This document shows positions 13,521 through 18,507 of a stretch of 18,507 nucleotides of DNA, in pieces. Under the pieces are notes generated by a model, which saw nothing but the letters and a program-made list of their open reading frames with translations, was not told the DNA's origin and did no database searches. The stretch is from positions 1 through 18,507 of the forward strand of contig CALCTW010000045.1 of the NCBI GenBank assembly GCA_937907055.1, given 5' to 3'. Positions within the stretch are counted from its first letter, which is position 1, and each line of letters opens with the position of its first letter. The position numbers and the translations under genes were made by a program. Origin of the DNA: an uncultured Clostridia bacterium (GTDB lineage Bacteria; Bacillota; Clostridia; Christensenellales; Aristaeellaceae).

Positions 13521-13603
13521 CAAAAAAAGATCGCCCCTTTCCGGCGGGCTCCGTAACACAGTATTAGGTTCCGATCGACGAAAACGTAATGTTTTCAAGG
13601 CTT

Positions 13604-13627
13604 ACGGCGTGATTTCGGTCACGCCGT
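13604..13627. other. 9-bp hairpin at the end of the recombinase remnant
   Basis: ACGGCGTGA (13604-13612) and TCACGCCGT (13619-13627) pair perfectly around TTTCGG. The hairpin overlaps the stop of the recombinase remnant (13619-13621). A second inverted repeat, GAAAAC and GTTTTC, lies at 13580-13596. They could be terminator or element-end structures. The rest of 13521-13600 shows nothing else I can name. Confidence 0.35.
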
Positions 13628-13924
13628 TTGCTTTGCCATCAGTTCATGGATCGGGATAAAACCGATGCTGTTGTACTCAATGCGGATGTGCTGTTCCCTG
13701 TGCCCACTGCTCTTGTCAGGCGCGCTCACATAGATCGCGCTGATCGGCTCATGCAGGATATAGCCATCCAGCTTCTTGATACTGACATAGGCTCTCGCCT
13801 TTTCAATGAACCGCTCAAGATGATCGTTCTCTGCTTCCTGTACTTCGATTTCCTGCCGCAGTCTGGCAGTATCGGCTTCCAACTGCTTCTGCTCCGCTTC
13901 ATAGGTCTGACTGAGCATCTCATA
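13619..13924 (-). pseudogene. C-terminal remnant of a large serine recombinase (TnpX/DUF4368 type)
   Basis: About 102 residues remain. They begin at YEMLSQTYEAEQKQLEAD, a coiled-coil segment, and run through ERFIEKARAYVSIKKLDGYI to DKSSGHREQHIRIEYNSIGF. This is the pattern of the C-terminal DUF4368 region of clostridial large serine recombinases, where the usual form is FxxLSxDYEAEQ, then RFxxLVRKYTD, then DKSSGxRxQxVDIYxNFIG. The catalytic resolvase domain and the central zinc/recombinase domains (over 400 residues) are absent. The sequence upstream of 13924 stays open but no longer resembles the family. It is therefore a truncated, inactive relic of an integrative element. Confidence 0.8.
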
Positions 13925-14098
13925 TCCATGGCACCACGTGACAAAATTGATGTAGCATAGAAGCCGGAAATCGTGTATAACAATGATGTGGCGTCGAGAG
14001 AGCTACTATTTTATGACTGTCAGACAACAAGTATTGTTCTTGAATGTGATATTTTCCTATTTTCAATCGTCTATATGGGTATAGGAGGTGAACAACTC

Positions 14099-14623
14099 GT
14101 GAGCAATGACAAGGGGCTTGACAAAGCTCCCAATCGCGATCAAAGATTTGAACAGATCGTTACCCAGCATCAAAAGTCGGTGCTCCATATATGTTATCTT
14201 TATTTATGCGATAAAACATTGGCAGAGGATGCTACCCAGGAAACTTTTCTGAAGGTGTACCAGAAGTTGGATTCATTTCGGGGCGAGAGCAGCGAGCGAA
14301 CATGGATCATGAAAATCGCTATGCACACTTGCTATGACATCAATCATTCCAGCTGGTTTCGATTCTTTAACCGCAGAATAACGCCGGACTTGATGCCTGA
14401 CGAAACAGCTCAGCCTAATGAGATCGGTAGGGAATTGACGATAGCCGTTACTATGTTACCGCTGAAATTACGAGAAGTCATTCTGCTGTATTACTTTCAA
14501 GGGATGAAAGTCAATGATATTGCTGAGGTGTTGAATATTACCCAACCGGCTGTTTCTGGACGATTAAAACGAGGGCGGGAAAGGTTGAAAAACATGCTGG
14601 AAGGGAGAGAGCTTGATGAATAA
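14099..14623 (+). CDS. ECF-type RNA polymerase sigma factor
   Basis: A 174-residue extracytoplasmic-function sigma factor. The GTG at 14099 is chosen because AGGAGGTG precedes it by 8 bases; the in-frame ATG further upstream has no binding site. Region 2 spans about 20-85 (CYLYLCDKTLAEDATQETFL). Region 4 spans about 114-168, with the helix-turn-helix MKVNDIAEVLNITQPAVSGR (136-155). It overlaps the following anti-sigma gene by 8 bases, the usual pairing for regulated release. A TTGTTC/TATTTT pair at 14034-14063 (18-bp spacer) is only a weak promoter candidate. It is next to a 13-bp dyad AACAA-GTA-TTGTT (14026-14038). The segment is AT-richer than the shape operon. Confidence 0.92.
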   Translation: MSNDKGLDKAPNRDQRFEQIVTQHQKSVLHICYLYLCDKTLAEDATQETFLKVYQKLDSFRGESSERTWIMKIAMHTCYDINHSSWFRFFNRRITPDLMPDETAQPNEIGRELTIAVTMLPLKLREVILLYYFQGMKVNDIAEVLNITQPAVSGRLKRGRERLKNMLEGRELDE

Positions 14624-15785
14624 GAAAATTACTGCATCAGAATTCCATAACGCGATTGAAAGTCAGCTATTCGGCTTGAAGCCCGATCCTTTACTCGCCC
14701 AACGTATTATGTCTGCTTCTGAAAACAAACGCGTCCCTATCATCAAGAAAACTACTTTTACCACGGCTTTTATTGCTGTTTTGCTTTGCATTCTTGTGCC
14801 AGGTGCGCTTGCGGCAGTGCTGAACGCTTGGGGGATCATTGATTTTTCAGGAAAATACAACGATACCTATATTCCGCCCAGGTATGAAGACTGTATAACG
14901 AAGGAGGACCTGACCATCGATACGGAACGGGTGATATGCAGTATTCAGGAATCATATTATGATGGAAAAATCCTGCGCGTGACTGCACATATCATCCCAA
15001 AAGAAAAAGTTTTAATTATAAGCGGGGATGTTTCTCCAAACGATCCTGTGGAGGATCTTTTTCCTGATCCAGAAAGCAAAGCCATGAGTATTGCGGAATA
15101 TGCTTTGATACACTTTGGCGGGCAGATTGCTGATATCAGCCTCAATGCTCCCGAAGATATGTCTCATGATTTTTTCCCTCATGCTGACGGATCGGCAACA
15201 ATCTACCTAGAATGTTATTTTGAAGAAGAACTGCCCGAGCGGCAAATTGACTTAACGCTGACCTATATGCCGTTTCTGGTTGCCAGCCCATTCAATGAGG
15301 AGAAAATTGGCGCTTATGACGCTTCCGCCAGAGAAAGAACCACCATCCCCATGACATTTTACGCTGTGAAAGGAAAACGCTTTTCTATCAGCCAATCTTT
15401 GAATTTTGCCAGCGTTGGGGTGAAGATCACGAACATTTCAATGATCGTGACGCCGCTGGAAATCAGATCCTCAATTCAATACGTTATTACTGATTTGAAT
15501 GCATATCAGGCCCAAAATGGTGGCTTATGGTTTGAGTTTATTGATCCATCCAGTACAGAAACCGAATATGTGGCCCAGAGGGTGTCAGGCGGCTTAAGCA
15601 GCGGCGGCAGTGTTGGTAGAATGGATCATCTCCATGACTTACCGGATGAAGTCGGCGTGGTTTACTGCCAGACCGATTCAATCGGATTGGATGCCCTTAG
15701 CCGTCAATATACGATCCGCCCTTATAACGCATGGACGAAAGAAAGGTTTGAAACGCAAACGTTTGACGTAAGCGAAACACAATAA
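14616..15785 (+). CDS. Membrane-spanning anti-sigma factor, DUF4179-like
   Basis: A 389-residue protein: cytoplasmic head of about 45 residues (FHNAIESQLFGLKPDPLLAQ), one membrane helix (about 47-68) and a large outward-facing domain of about 320 residues. The head-plus-helix layout and coupling to the ECF sigma gene match clostridial anti-sigma factors of the DUF4179 kind, which hold the sigma factor at the membrane until a signal reaches the outer domain. The ATG at 14616 is used; a TTG just before it is an alternative. The outer domain has no motif I recognise, so the signal is unknown. Confidence 0.78.
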   Translation: MNKKITASEFHNAIESQLFGLKPDPLLAQRIMSASENKRVPIIKKTTFTTAFIAVLLCILVPGALAAVLNAWGIIDFSGKYNDTYIPPRYEDCITKEDLTIDTERVICSIQESYYDGKILRVTAHIIPKEKVLIISGDVSPNDPVEDLFPDPESKAMSIAEYALIHFGGQIADISLNAPEDMSHDFFPHADGSATIYLECYFEEELPERQIDLTLTYMPFLVASPFNEEKIGAYDASARERTTIPMTFYAVKGKRFSISQSLNFASVGVKITNISMIVTPLEIRSSIQYVITDLNAYQAQNGGLWFEFIDPSSTETEYVAQRVSGGLSSGGSVGRMDHLHDLPDEVGVVYCQTDSIGLDALSRQYTIRPYNAWTKERFETQTFDVSETQ

Positions 15786-15805
15786 GATTTGTCGAGGAGG
15801 ATACC

Positions 15806-16447
15806 ATGAAAAAGATATTGTCTGCCTGTACGATGCTCCTTTTGCTTTTCTTCTATAGTTTTTTTACCATGGCAAAGGCAGAAATACCATCTTCTATCTA
15901 TGCTTTGCTTCCACAAGCGGAGATTACATCAACCGCATTTTGGGAAGAAGATACGAGAAATACTTGTTTTGTGCTTACCCATAAAGAAGATGGAACCAAT
16001 ACCTTATATTGCTTTATTCACGAAAACAGTATTTGGGCTGAATGCTTCCATACAACCGATGCGATCCCTCAAGGAAACAATGCGGTTGTGATTCATCTTT
16101 CAGAAGGAGCAAGGGATTTTAACGATAGTACAAGCAAAGATGGGCAGTATTATCGCGGACCGATTCTGCTTATCTTGCAATATAGTGAAGACGGACGCTC
16201 CATTGAACAAAATATCGTTTTCCAACGGGTGGATTTGGATACATGGAATCTGATCTTTTATAAAAACTATGTAAAGTCTGCCGATATGAAAATCGATGAT
16301 AATACGATTACCTATTACACCGTTGCGGATAAAGCCCAAACAAAAGTTGTTGGAATAGCTCATTATCATGTTCAGAGAAACCTTTGTTCTTTTGCTCTTT
16401 CAGACATTCCGTTGTCTTTTCAGCAAGCACAAGAATTGGAAGATTGA
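15806..16447 (+). CDS. Secreted protein of unknown function in the sigma operon
   Basis: A 213-residue protein with a clear signal peptide (MKKILSACTMLLLLFFYSFF, probable cleavage after the AKA at 23-25). GAGGAGG precedes its ATG by 6 bases. It follows the anti-sigma gene by 20 bp and is surely in the same operon. The mature part is soluble, rich in beta-prone stretches, with three cysteines after the signal and no lipobox. It may be a signal or stress-sensing accessory or a target of the sigma factor. No family was recognised. 16448-16600 after it holds only a GTTCCA/TGGAAC dyad (16478-16503) and no gene. Confidence 0.75.
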   Translation: MKKILSACTMLLLLFFYSFFTMAKAEIPSSIYALLPQAEITSTAFWEEDTRNTCFVLTHKEDGTNTLYCFIHENSIWAECFHTTDAIPQGNNAVVIHLSEGARDFNDSTSKDGQYYRGPILLILQYSEDGRSIEQNIVFQRVDLDTWNLIFYKNYVKSADMKIDDNTITYYTVADKAQTKVVGIAHYHVQRNLCSFALSDIPLSFQQAQELED

Positions 16448-16605
16448 TATTTAATAGTCTAATGATACGATTTGATAGTTCCATTCCTCGTTCTAATTGG
16501 AACAGTATCCGCCCAAATAGAAACAGCACATTCTGAGCATGTCGGTGCCGTGTAGAGTAGATAAATCCCGATTACGTTTGCAATATCTTTCCTCAAATCA
16601 GAAAA

Positions 16606-16635
16606 CCGCTGGCATGTTTTTGACCATGCCAGCGG
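16606..16635 (-). terminator. Strong terminator of the tnpV operon
   Basis: CCGCTGGCATG and CATGCCAGCGG form an 11-bp perfect stem around an 8-base loop. On the minus strand it is followed by TTTTCT and lies 10 bp after the tnpV stop. On the plus strand the tail is poor in T, so it mainly serves tnpV, though it may also block transcripts from the sigma operon. Confidence 0.85.
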
Positions 16636-16644
16636 CTACTCTGT

Positions 16645-17022
16645 TTACAGAGTGTTGATGACTTCTTCCATGACGATTTCTTCGGCTCGTGCTCTGATAC
16701 TGTTCATCCTGCCCACCCATACCATGGGCTGCTCGGCCTTGAGGCGTTCCGTGATTTCCTCTCGGTCCTTCATCTGATTTATCAGCAGTTCCATCATGGT
16801 CTCGGCTCTCTCATTCGCGTCCGCCAAGTGCCTGTGCAGACTGCCGTTAAGAATCAGCCTTTCATACAGACCGGGATGCACTTTCTCCAGGTATGTCCTG
16901 TGCATCCTGCCCCATTTTCCGATGGTCCTATGGTCGTTATCATCAATCGTCAGGTTCGGATAGTACATTCCGTCTTTGCCCAGGGTATAGGTTCCACCAA
17001 GCTCTTCAAACAGAGATTTCAT
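16645..17022 (-). CDS. tnpV: TnpV, Tn4451-family transposon protein
   Basis: A 125-residue protein matching the TnpV pattern known from Tn4451/Tn4453 and related clostridial elements: an LFEELGGTYTLGKDGMYYPNL start, IGKWGRMHRTYLEK, and the C-terminal VWVGRMNSIRARAEEIVMEE. The ATG at 17022 has GGAGG 8 bases upstream; an in-frame ATG at 17037 lacks one. Its biochemical role is not established. It usually sits beside the large serine recombinase gene, of which only a relic remains here, 2.7 kb away and in the same orientation. The gene itself looks intact. Confidence 0.85.
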   Translation of the reverse strand: MKSLFEELGGTYTLGKDGMYYPNLTIDDNDHRTIGKWGRMHRTYLEKVHPGLYERLILNGSLHRHLADANERAETMMELLINQMKDREEITERLKAEQPMVWVGRMNSIRARAEEIVMEEVINTL

Positions 17023-17104
17023 TGTGTTTTCCTCCATAATTCAGTATTGACCAATCCAGCACGCAGATGCCTTTTCTGAATTTCTGCCTAATACTGTTTT
17101 ATGG

Positions 17105-17127
17105 AAGACCCCCGTTCGGACGGTCTT
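17105..17127 (+). terminator. Hairpin with T-tail between tnpV and the DUF3784-like gene
   Basis: AAGACC (17105-17110) pairs with GGTCTT (17122-17127), with an inner CCGT/ACGG option, and TTGTTG follows on the plus strand. On the minus strand the downstream tail is poor. No plus-strand gene ends here, so it may be a leftover from the mobile element. Confidence 0.4.
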
Positions 17128-17159
17128 TTGTTGTATATATACCTAATCCCCAAACAAGT

Positions 17160-17474
17160 TCACCGATTATACTTCGTTCCTGCAGTGATCAGCAGGAACA
17201 GGCCAATGACCAGGCAGATCGCAAAACAGAGGAAACTGTACGCGGAATCTGTAAAACCAAGGATCACCGCTGTGATCAGTAACCCTGTTCCGATCATGAT
17301 AAGGCCGATCCCGGAGCGCTTGCAGAAGGCCGGACGGTTTTCCGCGGAAACCTTGTCAACGTGATAATCGTGCATCAGAGAAAGCATTTCTTTTTTCCAG
17401 ATGAGCCAGCCGAGAACAGTAATTACAGCGCCGATGCCTCCGATGATTAAAACGCCGATGATTTTCTCGATCAT
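17160..17474 (-). CDS. Small membrane protein, DUF3784-like
   Basis: A 104-residue protein with three hydrophobic segments (about 4-24, 52-72, 77-97) and a cytoplasmic loop with SLMHDYHVDKVSAENRPAFC before the second. This topology and the loop resemble DUF3784 proteins, which are common in clostridia and have no known function. The ATG at 17474 has GGAG 5 bases upstream and is preferred over the GTG at 17480. The stop of the upstream TIGR04076-like gene overlaps this region, so the two form an operon. Confidence 0.7.
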   Translation of the reverse strand: MIEKIIGVLIIGGIGAVITVLGWLIWKKEMLSLMHDYHVDKVSAENRPAFCKRSGIGLIMIGTGLLITAVILGFTDSAYSFLCFAICLVIGLFLLITAGTKYNR

Positions 17475-17476
17475 GA

Positions 17477-17734
17477 TCACTCCACCGTTTCCCCGTGAAT
17501 ATGCACTCTGCCCTCATCCGGACACATCGCGTCAAAGCATTTCGCCCGTACCGTTCCATAGTCAAGGACAGCGCCGTTCTTTAACGCGTATACCGATGGA
17601 TAGATGGCATTCCATAATTCATGGCACAGAGGCGGACATAGATCATCAACGATAAATGTATCGCCTGTCTTTACATAGCCGCATCTGCATCTGCATTCCA
17701 ATATGGTCAGTTTTACCGTGCTCATCGTGCTCAT
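17477..17734 (-). CDS. TIGR04076-like small cysteine-rich protein
   Basis: An 85-residue protein: VKLTILECRCRCGYVKTGDTF at the start, then CPPLCHELWNAIYPSVYAL and CFDAMCPDEGRVHIHGET. The order of a short beta strand, GDxFxVD, Cys-x-x-x-Trp with an IYPxVxAL helix, and CPD near the end fits the TIGR04076 family, whose function is unknown. Several cysteines could bind metal. The first six codons repeat ATG AGC ACG, so the start may be 17734 or 17725; the latter has AGG at 9 bases. It is transcribed from the promoter at 17785. Confidence 0.65.
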   Translation of the reverse strand: MSTMSTVKLTILECRCRCGYVKTGDTFIVDDLCPPLCHELWNAIYPSVYALKNGAVLDYGTVRAKCFDAMCPDEGRVHIHGETVE

Positions 17735-17784
17735 CCTGCCAGATGTATCTTTGTCCGCTCAAAAAAAGCGTTTACTTCTTTTGC

Positions 17785-17793
17785 ATTATAGCA
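17785..17793 (-). promoter_or_regulatory. Extended -10 promoter of the TIGR04076-DUF3784 operon
   Basis: TGCTATAAT on the minus strand is an extended -10 element (TATAAT at 17785-17790) 50 bp before the first start codon. The -35 position (TGTCTT) is poor. The architecture is the same as at the maf promoter. Confidence 0.6.
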
Positions 17794-17828
17794 CAGATGA
17801 CATGAAAAAGACAGGGATTACCGGATGA

Positions 17829-17952
17829 CGGCGGCCTGTACACCTCGGGCGATACGCGTATGGTGGTCAGCAGGGGCCTCGCGCGGGAAAGCTCGCGGCT
17901 GCCGTGGTTCTATAACAGGCCGGAGATCGTGATCATAGAGATCGATCGATGA
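17829..17952 (+). pseudogene. 3'-end fragment of a second metallophosphoesterase gene
   Basis: Positions 17829-17946 match 13079-13196 of the metallophosphoesterase with two mismatches in 118 bp (17893 and 17905). It keeps the reading frame for about 39 residues and ends one codon later (EIDR instead of EID). No homology or open frame continues upstream; there is an in-frame stop at 17803. It is a truncated gene copy, with no start. Confidence 0.9.
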
Positions 17953-17964
17953 TTTACACAGCAT

Positions 17965-18005
17965 AAAAGCCGATACCGGAAATTGCTCTCCGGTACCGGC
18001 TTTTT
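17965..18005. terminator. Bidirectional terminator
   Basis: GCCGATACCGGA (17969-17980) and TCCGGTACCGGC (17989-18000) form a 12-bp stem with one A-C mismatch on the plus strand (a G-T pair on the minus strand), flanked by AAAA and TTTTT. It stops the phosphoesterase fragment's strand and, in the other direction, the gene at 18101. The 13215 region after the intact phosphoesterase is a degenerate relative. 18006-18100 is GC-rich with short palindromes (CCGGCGCGCCGG near 18088) and no gene. Confidence 0.8.
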
Positions 18006-18100
18006 GACAGGTATTTTTGTGTTTTCAGGTCCGCCTTTTCAGGCTTTCCCCGCGCCGCGCGGCGTGAAGGGCTTTGCAGCCGTCAGGCCGGCGCGCCGGG

Positions 18101-18507
18101 TCACTTGTTGCAGTACATGTGGGTGATGATGGTATAAGTGTCAGACTCGCCATAGCACACGATGCCGTCGCCCTCGGTCAGGACGATGTGCATGGTGGCA
18201 TCGGAGACGGTCGCCGTCAGAGCGCCATCCACAAACTCGGCAGTGAGTTCACCGGCGCCAAACAGGTTGACAGTGTTGCCCTCGATCACGATGGTGGGAT
18301 CATCGCTGTGCAGGGATTCCTTAACGGAGGCGCCTTCTTCGGAATCGAGGCTGATCCAGCGGCCTTCCTTGATCACAGAGGTGACGTGCCAGGTGCCCTG
18401 GAACTCATCGATGCTCTCGGCATTCAGTTCAGCAGGCAGATCCACACGCTGTTCGAGCACGATCATGTTTCCGGAGCTGTCCGTCATGGACAGGGTGTTG
18501 TTCGCTT
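18101..18507 (-). CDS. C-terminal part of a lipocalin-like protein, cut by the window edge
   Basis: The frame stays open to the right edge: residues ANNTLS precede the first internal Met at 18487, so the gene is partial and its start lies beyond 18507. The visible 134 or so residues are beta-rich. They include a segment of the form GTWHVTSVIKEGRWISL, then TIVIEGNTVNLFGAGE and TATVSDATMHIVLTEGDG, and end in a YCNK terminus. This resembles the lipocalin-like domains found, often repeated, in secreted clostridial proteins. No signal peptide can be seen. A function cannot be assigned. Confidence 0.6.
   Translation of the reverse strand, partial: ANNTLSMTDSSGNMIVLEQRVDLPAELNAESIDEFQGTWHVTSVIKEGRWISLDSEEGASVKESLHSDDPTIVIEGNTVNLFGAGELTAEFVDGALTATVSDATMHIVLTEGDGIVCYGESDTYTIITHMYCNK

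Noticed and set aside
13221..13598. Minus-strand open frames over RNA element B
   Set aside because: Same false-translation pattern as at element A. Substitutions between the two copies follow RNA pairing rather than codons, and the reading frame shifts between copies because of the loop-length difference.
13726..13983. Alternative minus-strand frame over the recombinase remnant
   Set aside because: It overlaps the frame with recognisable recombinase sequence and gives a product of no known type.
16828..17364. Plus-strand open frames over tnpV and the DUF3784-like gene
   Set aside because: Antisense to genes with family resemblance, binding sites and a matching terminator; no binding sites of their own.

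Overview
The window looks like a chromosomal segment of an anaerobic member of the Clostridia (Bacillota). The clues are the gene order maf-mreB-mreC-mreD-PBP2-minD-rodA, strong AGGAGG-type ribosome binding sites, TTG and GTG starts, an ECF sigma/anti-sigma pair of clostridial type, and remnants of a Tn4451-type element. The exact taxon cannot be read from the sequence. The left 11.5 kb is GC-rich with uniform codon use; the 14.0-16.5 kb segment is visibly more AT-rich.

Layout. (1) Positions 1-250 are a regulatory region: a minus-strand promoter firing out of the left edge, with a palindrome over its -35 region and eight 10-bp tandem repeats upstream. (2) 252-8940, minus strand: the elongation and cell-shape operon, transcribed maf, mreB, mreC, mreD, mrdA (PBP2), minD, rodA. 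Together these build and position the lateral-wall peptidoglycan machinery. minD is present without minC or minE, and MreB lacks the usual catalytic glutamate. (3) 9088-11474, minus strand: mnmA and, upstream, a single-frame HAD phosphatase-thymidylate kinase fusion, with a good promoter at 11532-11560. (4) 11656-13520, plus strand: a tRNA-Val(CAC) with consensus promoter and terminator, then two ~173-bp copies of a structured, tRNA-related RNA element (A and B). They flank a micro-ORF plus a membrane-anchored metallophosphoesterase. (5) 13600-17830: accessory DNA containing the C-terminal remnant of a large serine recombinase, an ECF sigma factor/anti-sigma/secreted protein operon, a TnpV gene, a DUF3784-like membrane protein and a TIGR04076-like protein. 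(6) 17829-18507: a 118-bp near-identical copy of the metallophosphoesterase 3' end with an intact terminator, then the C-terminal part of a gene running off the right edge.

The most interesting signal is the RNA element pair. The copies differ at about 18 positions, and most differences are compensatory base-pair changes in three nested stems, which is strong evidence for a conserved RNA fold. Each ends in a tRNA T-arm plus acceptor 3' strand nearly identical to the neighbouring tRNA-Val. Together with the duplicated phosphoesterase tail, the layout suggests a duplicated unit of RNA element plus phosphoesterase whose second copy was gutted by a Tn4451-like insertion.
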